A stretch of DNA of 41,150 nucleotides from Calditrichota bacterium. GTDB taxonomy: Bacteria; Electryoneota; Electryoneia; Electryoneales; Electryoneaceae. The notes under the pieces were generated by a model. The model made no database searches, was not told where the DNA came from, and saw only the letters and a program-made list of their open reading frames with translations. The position numbers and the translations under genes were made by a program. Location of the stretch: contig JAANWZ010000003.1 of the NCBI GenBank assembly GCA_018263585.1, positions 1 through 41,150 on the forward strand, written 5' to 3'. This document shows, piece after piece, positions 8,328 to 16,423 of the stretch (positions are counted from its first letter, which is position 1; each line of letters begins with the position of its first letter).

Positions 8328-10613
8328 ATGGCCGAGACAGCGGAAGTCAAGGTTGGCGTCTATTGCGCGGCGGATAACGAGGTCGCGTCCGCGATCGACC
8401 TCGAGGCGCTGGAAAAGGTCGCGCTCACCGAGATGAAGGCGGCGCTCTATCGGAATCACCCGAACCTGTCGTCCGCTGAAAGCGTAGAGCAGATCCGCCG
8501 CGACATCGGCGAGCACGGGCTCAGCCACGTCGTCATCCTCGACCGCAGCGCGCGCGCGTTTCCCGGCCTGTTCGAGTTCGGGCCGGAAGTGATGGTTGAT
8601 CTCGTGCCGCTGCGTGAACTCGTGATCTGGACGCACGATGCGAACGACGAGGACACGCAGATGCTCGCGGAGGACTACCTCCGCATGTACGTCGCGCGGA
8701 CGAAGAACCTGAAACGTCCGGAGCCGCAGGAGCTCGCGGTCGAACGCCGCGTGCTCGTGATCGGCGGCGGAGTGTCGGGGATGCGTTCGGCGCTCGACAT
8801 CGCGGGCGCGGGCGTGCCGGTAACGCTCGTCGAGAAGACCCCCGCGCTCGGCGGCTGGGCGGCGAAGTTCACGCGCTCATTTCCGACAAAACCGCCGTAC
8901 GACCAACTTCAGAACGGCGACATGGTCCGCGAGCTCGCGGAGCGGGTGAACGGGGACAGCGCGATCGACGTGCTCCTCGACACGCGCGTCACCGAGATCA
9001 ACGGCCAGCCCGGCGAGTTCGAGGTCAAGCTGGAGAACGGCGGCGCGCCGCAGCAGCTCCGCGCCGGCTCGATCGTGCAGGCGACCGGCTGGCGCCCGTA
9101 CAACCCGGAGCGACTCGGCGAGCTCGGCTACGGGAAGAAGAACGTCGTCACGAACGTCCAGCTCGAGCAGATGTTTGCGAACGGTTCCGTGCTGAAGGCG
9201 GACGGGACCGCGCCGAAGTCGATCGCGTTCATCCAGTGCGCCGGCAGCCGTGACAAGGAGCATCTCCCGTACTGTTCAGGCGTGTGCTGCCGGGCGAGCC
9301 TGAAGCACGCGATGCAACTGCGCGAGATGTACCCCGGCATCAACGTGTACGTGCTCTACAAGGACATCCGCTCCCCGGCCCAGTACGAGCTGTTCTACCA
9401 GAAGGCGCAGGACGACCCCGGGTTCTTCTTCACGAAAGGCGAAGTGCAGCGGGTCGATGAGAAGGACGGGGTGCTCGCGATCGACCTCGACGAGACGCTG
9501 CTTGACGAGCCGATCACGGTCGAGGCGGAGATGCTCGTGCTCGCGACCGGGATCGTGCCGACGACGAGCGTCGAGGACGGTGTGTTCGCCCCCGGCGGCG
9601 GAGAGGAGAATAAGCCGGACACGCGGATCAGGGACGAGAGGGAAGAGGGCGAAGTGGAACTCGAGCTGCTCCCTTCCGGGAAAAAGGTCGCCGCGGGCGC
9701 GGAGAAAGGCGCGAAGATCCTCAACCTCACGTATCGCCTGGGCACGGACCTGCCGACACTCAAGTACGGGTTCCCGGACAGCCACTTCATCTGCTTTCCG
9801 TACGAGACGCGTCGCACCGGGATTTTCGCCGCCGGCTGCGTGCGCGCGCCGATGGACCAGGCGCAGGCGATGATGGACGCGAACGGCGCCTCGTTGAAAG
9901 CGGTGCAGGCGCTCGAAATGACCGCGCACGGCCAGACGTTGCACCCGCGCAGCCGTGATCTCTCGTATCCCGACTTCTTCCTCCAGCGCTGCACGCAATG
10001 CAAGCGATGCACCGAGGACTGCCCGTTCGGCGCGCTCGACGAGGACGAGAAGGGAACGCCGCTGCCGAACCTCGCCCGCTGCCGGCGGTGCGGCACGTGC
10101 ATGGGCGCGTGCCCGGAGCGGATCGTCAACTTCCAGAACTTCAACGTCCCGATGGGCAACAGCATGATCAAGGCGGTCGAGGTGCCCGAGGAGTTGGAGG
10201 AGAAGCCGCGCCTGATCGCGTTCGTCTGCGAGAACGACGCGCTGCCCGCGCTCGAGATCGCCGCGCGCCGGCGGATGAAGTTCAACCCGTGGGTGCGGAT
10301 TGTCCCCGTCCGCTGCCTCGGGTCGGTGAACACGGTGTGGCTCACGAACTGCCTCGACGCCGGGTTCGACGGGATCATGCTGCTCGGCTGCAAGCACGGC
10401 GACAACTACCAGTGCCACTTCGTGCGCGGCTCCGAGCTCGCCGAGTACCGGATGGAGAACGTGCAGGAGAAGCTGCAGCAGATGCAGCTCGAACAGGAAC
10501 GGGTGCAGGTGAGCGCGGTCGCGATCGACGAGTGGGCGTCGCTGCCGGAGCTGTTCGACGACTATTACGAGCAGATCGAGGAGATCGGGCCGAACCCGTT
10601 CAAGGACTTCTGA
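8328..10613 (+). CDS. qmoB: Quinone-interacting oxidoreductase subunit B (HdrA-MvhD-like fusion)
   Basis: A 761-residue flavo-iron-sulfur subunit paired with QmoA. Residues ~1-130 form an N-terminal domain. The FAD fold starts at about residue 143 (VLVIGGGVSGMRSAL), followed by EKTPALGGWAAKF, and FIQCAGSRDKEHLPYCSGVC repeats the QmoA cysteine motif. Two [4Fe-4S] ferredoxin motifs use Cys555/558/561/565 and Cys585/588/591/595. The C-terminal ~140 residues are MvhD-like (PVRCLGSVNTVWL, LLGCKHGDNYQCHF), as known for QmoB. It is translated with qmoA (4-nt gap). No qmoC follows: the next gene, 220 bp on, is sat with its own promoter-like sequence. Confidence 0.92.
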   Translation: MAETAEVKVGVYCAADNEVASAIDLEALEKVALTEMKAALYRNHPNLSSAESVEQIRRDIGEHGLSHVVILDRSARAFPGLFEFGPEVMVDLVPLRELVIWTHDANDEDTQMLAEDYLRMYVARTKNLKRPEPQELAVERRVLVIGGGVSGMRSALDIAGAGVPVTLVEKTPALGGWAAKFTRSFPTKPPYDQLQNGDMVRELAERVNGDSAIDVLLDTRVTEINGQPGEFEVKLENGGAPQQLRAGSIVQATGWRPYNPERLGELGYGKKNVVTNVQLEQMFANGSVLKADGTAPKSIAFIQCAGSRDKEHLPYCSGVCCRASLKHAMQLREMYPGINVYVLYKDIRSPAQYELFYQKAQDDPGFFFTKGEVQRVDEKDGVLAIDLDETLLDEPITVEAEMLVLATGIVPTTSVEDGVFAPGGGEENKPDTRIRDEREEGEVELELLPSGKKVAAGAEKGAKILNLTYRLGTDLPTLKYGFPDSHFICFPYETRRTGIFAAGCVRAPMDQAQAMMDANGASLKAVQALEMTAHGQTLHPRSRDLSYPDFFLQRCTQCKRCTEDCPFGALDEDEKGTPLPNLARCRRCGTCMGACPERIVNFQNFNVPMGNSMIKAVEVPEELEEKPRLIAFVCENDALPALEIAARRRMKFNPWVRIVPVRCLGSVNTVWLTNCLDAGFDGIMLLGCKHGDNYQCHFVRGSELAEYRMENVQEKLQQMQLEQERVQVSAVAIDEWASLPELFDDYYEQIEEIGPNPFKDF

Positions 10614-10663
10614 CGTTTGGGGGGCGGCGGATCCCGCCCGCCGCGGGGCCGCCGTCCCACTGC

Positions 10664-10692
10664 TTGTGAGCCCGGAACCGCGGGCGTACCTT
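10664..10692 (+). promoter_or_regulatory. Candidate promoter of sat
   Basis: TTGTGA at 10664-10669 and TACCTT at 10687-10692 with a 17-bp spacer. The stretch from -10 onward (TACCTTGCG) is identical to that of the qmo promoter. A second, weaker pair (TTGTGA 10792-10797, TACGGA 10815-10820) would place the inverted-repeat box between its two hexamers. Confidence 0.42.
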
Positions 10693-10799
10693 GCGCGCCG
10701 GTGTTCACGCGCCGGGTGCACGGTCGGGGAACAGGATACGGAAACCGGCGGACCAACACGCGTTCCGCCGGATTGCGATGTGAGCAACAGATTGTGACA

Positions 10800-10813
10800 G
10801 TGAACCGATTCAC
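10800..10813 (+). promoter_or_regulatory. Inverted-repeat box GTGAACCGATTCAC before sat
   Basis: Perfect GTGAA/TTCAC arms with a 4-nt centre, ending 20 nt before the sat ATG. It matches the qmoA box at 12 of 14 positions. Two further TGTGA half-sites lie just upstream, near 10779 and 10793. Confidence 0.45.
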
Positions 10814-10833
10814 GTACGGAGAGGGAGGTATTC

Positions 10834-12063
10834 ATGGCATCGAAACTGGTGCCCCCTCATGGCAGCGATGAGCTCGAGATCCTGCTGCTCGAGGGCGATG
10901 AACGCGAAGCGGAGCTGAACAGGGCGAAGGGACTGAAACAGGTCCCGCTCGCGAGCCGGGAGACCGGCGACCTGATCATGATGGGCATCGGCGGATTCAC
11001 CCCGCTGCGCGGGTTCATGGGCGAACAGGACTGGAGGGGCGTGTGCGCCGAGATGAAGATGCCGGGCTACGGTGGCACCTTCTGGCCGATTCCAGTCACC
11101 CTGTCCGCCGACAGGGAGCTCGCCGATTCGATCTCGATCGGCGAAGAGGTCGCGCTCTATTCCGGCGAATACGGCGAGATCATGGCGACGATGAGGGTCG
11201 AGGAGAAGTACACCATCGACAAGCAGTTCGAGTGCGAGCACGTGTACCGCACGACCGACCTCGAACATCCGGGCGTGAAGATGGTGATGGAGCAGAAGGA
11301 GGTGAACCTCGGCGGCCCGGTGAAGGTGCTGTCCGAAGGTCCGTTCCCGACCGAGTTCGCGGGGATCTACCAGCGGCCGGCGGAATCGCGCGCCGAGTTC
11401 GACAGGCGCGGGTGGAAGAAGGTCGCCGCGCTCCAGCTCCGCAACCCGATGCACCGCAGCCACGAGTACCTCGCGAAGATCGCGGTCGAGGTCAGCGATG
11501 GCATCTTCATCCACCAGCTCGTCGGCAAGTTGAAACCCGGCGACATCCCGGCGGACGTGCGCGTGAAGTGCATCAATACGCTCGTTGACGGCTACTTCGT
11601 TAGGGAGAAGGTGCACACGGGCGGCTACCCGCTCGACATGCGCTACGCCGGCCCGCGCGAGGCGCTGCTGCACGCCGTGTTCCGCCAGAACTTCGGCTGC
11701 TCGCACATGATCATCGGCCGCGACCACGCCGGCGTCGGCGACTACTACGGCCCGTTCGACGCGCAGGACATCTTCGATGAACTCCCGGACGGCGCGCTCG
11801 TCACCCAGCCGCTCAAGATCGACTGGACGTTCTGGTGTTACAAGTGCAACGGGATGGCGTCGATGAAGACCTGCCCGCATGACAAGGACGACCGCCTCTT
11901 CCTCTCCGGCACGAAGCTGCGCAAGATGCTGAGCGAGGGCGAGGCCGACAAGGTGCCGAACGAGTTCAGCCGGCCGGAGGTGCTCGGCATTCTCACGGAA
12001 TACTACGAGAGCCTCGAAGACAAGGTCGAAATCAAGGAGCACCGCGCCAGCAAAGGCGTGTGA
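10834..12063 (+). CDS. sat: Sulfate adenylyltransferase (ATP sulfurylase), dissimilatory type
   Basis: Forms APS and pyrophosphate from sulfate and ATP, or runs in reverse in sulfur oxidisers. The 409-residue protein has the single-domain prokaryotic architecture without an APS-kinase domain. Visible motifs are [10 protein letters not shown], the nucleotide-binding [13 protein letters not shown] (QxRNP plus HxxH), [17 protein letters not shown] and [32 protein letters not shown] segment looks like the metal-binding site of dissimilatory Sat. The start at 10834 follows a strong GGAGGT. It lies between qmoB and aprB, separated from each by a long leader, so it is probably its own transcription unit. 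Confidence 0.96.
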   Translation: MASKLVPPHGSDELEILLLEGDEREAELNRAKGLKQVPLASRETGDLIMMGIGGFTPLRGFMGEQDWRGVCAEMKMPGYGGTFWPIPVTLSADRELADSISIGEEVALYSGEYGEIMATMRVEEKYTIDKQFECEHVYRTTDLEHPGVKMVMEQKEVNLGGPVKVLSEGPFPTEFAGIYQRPAESRAEFDRRGWKKVAALQLRNPMHRSHEYLAKIAVEVSDGIFIHQLVGKLKPGDIPADVRVKCINTLVDGYFVREKVHTGGYPLDMRYAGPREALLHAVFRQNFGCSHMIIGRDHAGVGDYYGPFDAQDIFDELPDGALVTQPLKIDWTFWCYKCNGMASMKTCPHDKDDRLFLSGTKLRKMLSEGEADKVPNEFSRPEVLGILTEYYESLEDKVEIKEHRASKGV

Positions 12064-12120
12064 CACGGGGGGCGCGGGCTGCGGACTGCGGGCTGCGGGC
12101 CGGACAGGCCGGCGCAATCG

Positions 12121-12133
12121 TGTCATCCTGAAC
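12121..12133. repeat. Solitary copy of the MITE-like element end TGTCATCCTGAAC
   Basis: This 13-bp sequence is identical to the terminal repeat of the element that begins 45 bp downstream at 12166. It may be the remnant of a second, nested copy. Confidence 0.6.
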
Positions 12134-12165
12134 GAAGCGCAGCGTCTCAGCGACGCGCGCCAGTG

Positions 12166-12327
12166 TGTCATCCTGAACCGCGCCGCCGTCTGTTTCCGTT
12201 GAGGCGGCGCGAGTGAAGGATCTGTGAGCTGGAACCGCACCCGGTTCATTTGAAACAACCGGCGGACGGTGGATCCGGTAGATCCTTCACCCTGCGCGCC
12301 TGCCGGCGCTGCGGGTTCAGGATGACA
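12166..12327. mobile_element. MITE-like intergenic element, copy 1 (162 bp)
   Basis: Bounded by TGTCATCCTGAAC (12166-12178) and its exact complement GTTCAGGATGACA (12315-12327). Inside are a GC-rich hairpin with CGCGCCGCC-type arms around a TCTGTTT loop (about 12180-12212), and inner inverted repeats GTGAAGGATCT (12213-12223) and AGATCCTTCAC (12280-12290). It has no coding capacity. The same architecture recurs at 40554-40703. A further end-like copy (GTTCAGGATGGCA) is at 12361-12373. Confidence 0.7.
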
Positions 12328-12373
12328 CAGAGGCCGCGCCGGAACTGACCGGCGCTATGGGTTCAGGATGGCA

Positions 12374-12546
12374 CGGGGGCTGCGGACCGCGGGAGCCGCG
12401 TCCGTGCGGGGCCGCACGAACCATCATTCACAATTTGCTGGAAGACAACGTTCAGCAAACCAACAAGCGAGCTGACCGAACAGCCGACAAGAGAGAAGCG
12501 AAACCGGCCGCCTGCCGGCGGCAAGGCAAACTGGGGGGAAAGGCAC
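12374..12546 (+). promoter_or_regulatory. aprBA leader with inverted repeats
   Basis: No gene is seen between the MITE-like element and aprB. An inverted repeat TTTGCTG-N12-CAGCAAA lies at 12434-12459 and a GCCGCC-TGCC-GGCGGC hairpin at 12507-12522, shortly before the GGGGGGAAA ribosome-binding site. ATTCAC near 12426 is only a half-copy of the qmoA/sat box. I could not find a convincing promoter. Confidence 0.35.
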
Positions 12547-12987
12547 ATGCCGAGTTATGTCATTCTCGAAAAGTGCGACGGATGCAAAGCGCTCGACAAG
12601 ACCGCGTGCCAGTACATCTGCCCGAACGACCTGATGGTGCTGAACAAGGACACCATGAAGGCGTACAACCGGGAGCCGGAACTGTGCTGGGAATGCTACA
12701 ACTGCGTGAAGATCTGCCCGGTCGATGCGATCGAGGTGCGCGGGTACGCGGACTTTGTCCCGATGGGCGCGACCGTCTCACCGATGCGCGGATCCGACAG
12801 CATCATGTGGACCGTGAAGTTCCGCAACGGGAACCTGAAGCGGTTCAAGTTCCCGATCCGCACGACGGAAGAAGGGACCGCGGTGCCGGACGGCGGCTAC
12901 GACGAAGGCGAAGGCGACCTGAACAGTCCCTACCTGTTCACGGAACCGCAGTCTGTCGAAGCTGACTTCTTCAAGTTGAACAAGTAA
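12547..12987 (+). CDS. aprB: Adenylylsulfate (APS) reductase, beta subunit
   Basis: The electron-transfer subunit of the cytoplasmic AprBA heterodimer. Its 146 residues hold two [4Fe-4S] clusters: Cys10/13/21 followed by Cys25-Pro, and Cys47/50/53 with Cys57-Pro. Trp48 in ELCWECYNC corresponds to the tryptophan known in Archaeoglobus AprB to lie on the electron path to the flavin. Residues after ~65 form the beta-sheet and C-terminal tail that clasps AprA. The start ATG follows a GGGGGGAAA site. aprA begins 17 nt after the stop, so both are co-transcribed. Confidence 0.96.
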   Translation: MPSYVILEKCDGCKALDKTACQYICPNDLMVLNKDTMKAYNREPELCWECYNCVKICPVDAIEVRGYADFVPMGATVSPMRGSDSIMWTVKFRNGNLKRFKFPIRTTEEGTAVPDGGYDEGEGDLNSPYLFTEPQSVEADFFKLNK

Positions 12988-13004
12988 CCCGGGGGGATTA
13001 CATC

Positions 13005-14900
13005 GTGGCAGACTTCGAAACAGTCAAGGTCGAAACCGACGTGCTCATCGTCGGGGGCGGCATGTCGGCCTGCGGCGCCGCTGTCGAAGCGGCGTACTGG
13101 GCGAAGAAGAACGGGCTCAAGGTGACGATGGTGGACAAGGCGGCGACCGACCGCTCCGGCGCGGTCGCGATGGGCCTGTCCGCGATCAACCAGTACGTGG
13201 ACCTGAAAGGCGGAAAGAACACAGTCAAGGACTACGTGGACTACGTGCGCAACGACCTGATGGGGATCACACGCGAGGACCTCGTCGCGAACATCGCGCG
13301 GCACGTGGACTCCACCGTCCATCTGTTCGAAAAATGGGGCCTCCCGATCTGGAAGGACGAGGAAGGCAACTACGTCCACGAGGGACGCTGGCAGGTGATG
13401 ATCAACGGTGAATCGTACAAGGTCGTGATCGCGGAGGCGGCGAAGAACGCGCTCGGGATCGACAACCTCTACGAGCGCGTGTTCATTGTCGAGCCGATCG
13501 TCGTTGACGGCCGTTGCGTCGGCGCCGCCGGGTTCAGCGTGCGCGACCAGAAGTTCTACGTGTTTCACGCGAAAACGGTGCTCGTCGGCATGGGCGGCGC
13601 GGTGCACGTGTTCAAGCCCCGCAGCACCGGCGAAGGGCTCGGGCGCGCCTGGTACCCGCCGTGGAACACCGGCTCGTCCCTCTACTTCACCCTCCGCGCC
13701 GGCGCGGAACAGACCTGCCAGGAGGTGCGCTTCATCCCGGTCCGGTTCAAGGATGGCTACGGCCCGGTCGGCGCCTGGTTCCTCCTGTTCAAGTCCCGCG
13801 CGACGAACGCGATGGGCGGCGAGTACATGGTCGAACGCCGTGACGAGCTCGAAAACTGGGCCCCGTACGGCAAGGTGAAACCGATCCCCGCCAACCTGCG
13901 CAACTGGCTCGGCATGCTCGACATCATGGAGGGCAAGGGCCCGATCTTCATGCGCACCGAGGAGGCGATGGCGAAGATCGCCGACGCGTACAAGGATGAC
14001 CCGAAGGGCTACAAGAAGAAGCGTAAGGAGCTCGAGAACGAGGCGTGGGAGGACTTCCTCGACATGACGATCTCGCAGGCGCTGCTCTGGGCCGCGACCG
14101 ACGTCCAGCCCGAGGAACGCTCCTCCGAGATCGCCGCCGCCGAGCCCTACTTCATCGGATCCCACTCCGGCGCGTCCGGCGCGTGGGTCTCCGGACCGGA
14201 GGACATTCAGTCCGACGATACAAAGGGCGAGTACTTCTGGGGCTACACGAACATGACAACCGTGCCCGGGCTGTTCGCCGCCGGCGACGCCTCCGGCGCG
14301 AGCTCGCACAAGTTCTCCTCCGGCTCGCACGCGGAAGGGCGGATCGCGGGCAAGGCGGCCGTCAAGTACGCCGTCGAGAACCACGATGCGCCGCCGATCC
14401 CGGATCACGTCATCGAGAACCTGAAGGCGACCATGCTCCGGCCGCTCGAGATCTACGAGCAGCACGTGCAGGAAACCTCGGACGTCGAGATCAACCCCGA
14501 GTACCTGCGGCCGAAGATGTTCATGTTCCGGCTGCAGAAGATCATGGATGAGTACGCCGGCGGGGTCTCGTCCCAGTTCACGACCAACAGGGCGCAGCTC
14601 GAACGCGCGCTCGAACTGCTCGGCTACCTGAAGCAGGACGCGGACAAGCTCGCGGCCGGCGACCTGCACGAGTTGATGCGCTGCTGGGAGAACATCCAGC
14701 GGCTGTGGCAGGCCGAGGCGCACGTGCGCACGATCCTGTTCCGCGAGGAAACCCGCTGGCCCGGCTACTACTTCCGCGCCGACACGCCGACCATGGACGA
14801 GAACAACTGGCTCGCGTTCGCGAACACGAAGTGGCACGCGGACAGCGGCGAGTGGGAGATGATCAAGCGCCCGGTCAAGTACATCTTCAAGGAGGCATAA
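13005..14900 (+). CDS. aprA: Adenylylsulfate (APS) reductase, alpha subunit
   Basis: The FAD catalytic subunit that converts APS to sulfite and AMP, or the reverse. The 631-residue protein has the fumarate-reductase fold: LIVGGGMSACGAAVEAA binds FAD and is followed by DRSGAVAMGLSAIN. Active-site candidates by motif are Arg242 in EVRFIPVRFKDGYGPVGAW and His387 in GSHSGASGAWVSGPEDI, the likely counterparts of Arg A265 and His A398 of Archaeoglobus. GLFAAGDASGASSHKFSSGS is the C-terminal FAD contact. It starts with GTG, supported by GGGGGG about 8 nt upstream and by the family N-terminus. A strong terminator follows. Direction of catalysis cannot be decided from this window; no dsr or sox gene is present. 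Confidence 0.97.
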   Translation: MADFETVKVETDVLIVGGGMSACGAAVEAAYWAKKNGLKVTMVDKAATDRSGAVAMGLSAINQYVDLKGGKNTVKDYVDYVRNDLMGITREDLVANIARHVDSTVHLFEKWGLPIWKDEEGNYVHEGRWQVMINGESYKVVIAEAAKNALGIDNLYERVFIVEPIVVDGRCVGAAGFSVRDQKFYVFHAKTVLVGMGGAVHVFKPRSTGEGLGRAWYPPWNTGSSLYFTLRAGAEQTCQEVRFIPVRFKDGYGPVGAWFLLFKSRATNAMGGEYMVERRDELENWAPYGKVKPIPANLRNWLGMLDIMEGKGPIFMRTEEAMAKIADAYKDDPKGYKKKRKELENEAWEDFLDMTISQALLWAATDVQPEERSSEIAAAEPYFIGSHSGASGAWVSGPEDIQSDDTKGEYFWGYTNMTTVPGLFAAGDASGASSHKFSSGSHAEGRIAGKAAVKYAVENHDAPPIPDHVIENLKATMLRPLEIYEQHVQETSDVEINPEYLRPKMFMFRLQKIMDEYAGGVSSQFTTNRAQLERALELLGYLKQDADKLAAGDLHELMRCWENIQRLWQAEAHVRTILFREETRWPGYYFRADTPTMDENNWLAFANTKWHADSGEWEMIKRPVKYIFKEA

Positions 14901-15292
14901 GAAGATGTAGCCCCGGGTTCGCCGAACCCGGGGCCGGGGCGGCTTCAAACGTAGCCCGGGTTCGCTGAACCCGGTGCGGGGGCAGCCGAACCCGGGATGT
15001 GCCCGACACACGAACGCCACCTTCACTCCGCTGAGGGTGGCGTTTTAGTTCAGACGTAGCCCGGGTTCGTTGAGCCCGCTCGCCTCACGCCAAGCGGGCG
15101 CGCAACGGGGCCACATTCTTCGACTGCACGGACGGCGGCCTGCTTGCCCGCCGGCGCCACACTGCTCCGGAGGCAGGCGAACGACACCGTGAGTCAAGCT
15201 TCTGACGAGTTGCAGGGACCGGTTTCTTTGACTACCATCTCAGTACCGACGGAGAGCCGCACGCTGGTTCTCCGAACACGGAGGTAAGCACG
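14901..15292. repeat. Repeat-rich gap after aprA
   Basis: Contains a perfect 25-bp palindrome with arms GCCCCGGGTTCG (14910-14934), a shorter GTAGCCCGGGTTCG copy (14951-14972), a single arm near 14985, the aprBA terminator, and a fourth degenerate copy from 15056. From 15080 to 15270 nothing recognisable is seen. GGAGGT at 15280-15285 is the ribosome-binding site of the next gene. Confidence 0.65.
15014..15046 (+). terminator. Rho-independent terminator of aprBA
   Basis: ACGCCACC (15014-15021) pairs with GGTGGCGT (15036-15043) across a 14-nt loop and is followed by a T-run. It lies about 115 bp after the aprA stop. Confidence 0.7.
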
Positions 15293-16423
15293 ATGGATTG
15301 GGCTGCGATAGCATCCCGGCTTGAAACCCTCCGGCGGCAGGCGGGGATCAACAAGAGCAAACTCGCCGGCGCTGTCGGCTACACCCCCTCCATGATCACA
15401 CGGATCCTGACCGGCGAGCGGGGAATCGGTCCCACCGGACTCGTCAACTTCGCCCGCTTCTTCGATGTGCCTCTTTCCACGATCGTGGAAGGCCCGCTGC
15501 CGAAGGACGAAGTTCTCCTGCATTTCCGGGATGAGGACAGAACCATTTTTCCGGACACCCTCTACCCCCGGGCGAAAGGGCACGCCTACCGGTTTGCAGA
15601 CACGTACCGGTTGCTGTTGGGAACCCCGGTTCGACTGCGGCGGGCGCGGCCCACAATCGAGGACCCGATCAAACGGGGCAAGAAGGCCGCCGAATCGCTT
15701 CGCAACCTGCGGAATCTGCAGAGTGGGCGGATCAGCAGCATCGTTGAGTTCATAACGGGGCTCGGGATCGCCGTCGCGGAAGTGGACGACAACACCCTCC
15801 GGTTGCGGGGAGTTGCATTCCGTTGGGAGGACGGAGTCGAGTTGATTGCCGTTGAGCGTGAGCTGCGGACTGCAAGCAAGCGACTCCTTCTCGCCCATGA
15901 ACTCGGGCACCTCGTGATGGAGGACCTGAAGGGAACGATTGAACGGAGAAAGAAGAGGGGGCAAGGGGACTCATTCGACCTCTTCGCGCCGGACCCGTTT
16001 GAGCGGGCGGCCAATTCGTTCGCTGCCTGCCTGCTCCTGCCTGATGATGATCTGACGCCTTTTGTCCGGGGCCATGACGTTCTGAAGGCCGGCAATCCGG
16101 TTGACGTCTGGCACGAAGAAATCGCCCACTTGAGCCGTGAGTACGGAGTCAGTGCTGAGCTGGTGTACTGGAGGTTGTGCCAAGCCGGGATGTATTCTCA
16201 GGCGCTCGCCAGAGAACACAAGCGGAAGCTGTATTCGCACCCATGCTCCCGGGTCGAGCTCGACACCGTATTCCTGGAATCGGAAGACTGCACCCGTCTG
16301 ACTGTGACCGGGATACAGCCGTCGATCCGGTACATGAACTGGGTGCGCATTCTTACCGGACGCAACAGCATCAGCGCCGCCGAGGCCGCCCACCTGCTCG
16401 GCCCCACGCAGGAAGCCGCATGA
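15293..16423 (+). CDS. XRE-family HTH / ImmA-IrrE-type zinc peptidase fusion
   Basis: A 376-residue two-domain regulator. Residues ~5-65 form an XRE helix-turn-helix (NKSKLAGAVGYTPSMITRI, then GERGIGPTGLVNFARFFDVP). Residues ~145-260 form an IrrE/ImmA peptidase with the zinc motif HELGH at 202-206 and third-ligand region FERAANSFAACLLLP (Glu237). Such proteins cleave partner repressors or act as antitoxins. The downstream PIN gene overlaps by 4 nt (ATGA), so the two are translationally coupled. The local base composition looks somewhat less GC-rich than neighbouring genes, which hints at transfer. The target is unknown. Confidence 0.85.
   Translation: MDWAAIASRLETLRRQAGINKSKLAGAVGYTPSMITRILTGERGIGPTGLVNFARFFDVPLSTIVEGPLPKDEVLLHFRDEDRTIFPDTLYPRAKGHAYRFADTYRLLLGTPVRLRRARPTIEDPIKRGKKAAESLRNLRNLQSGRISSIVEFITGLGIAVAEVDDNTLRLRGVAFRWEDGVELIAVERELRTASKRLLLAHELGHLVMEDLKGTIERRKKRGQGDSFDLFAPDPFERAANSFAACLLLPDDDLTPFVRGHDVLKAGNPVDVWHEEIAHLSREYGVSAELVYWRLCQAGMYSQALAREHKRKLYSHPCSRVELDTVFLESEDCTRLTVTGIQPSIRYMNWVRILTGRNSISAAEAAHLLGPTQEAA

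Noticed and set aside
7067-10613. Reading qmoA/qmoB as HdrA of a methanogen-type heterodisulfide reductase
   Set aside because: The QmoA/QmoB pair structure, the MvhD-like tail of the second protein and adjacency to sat and aprBA fit Qmo better; no hdrB or hdrC is present.
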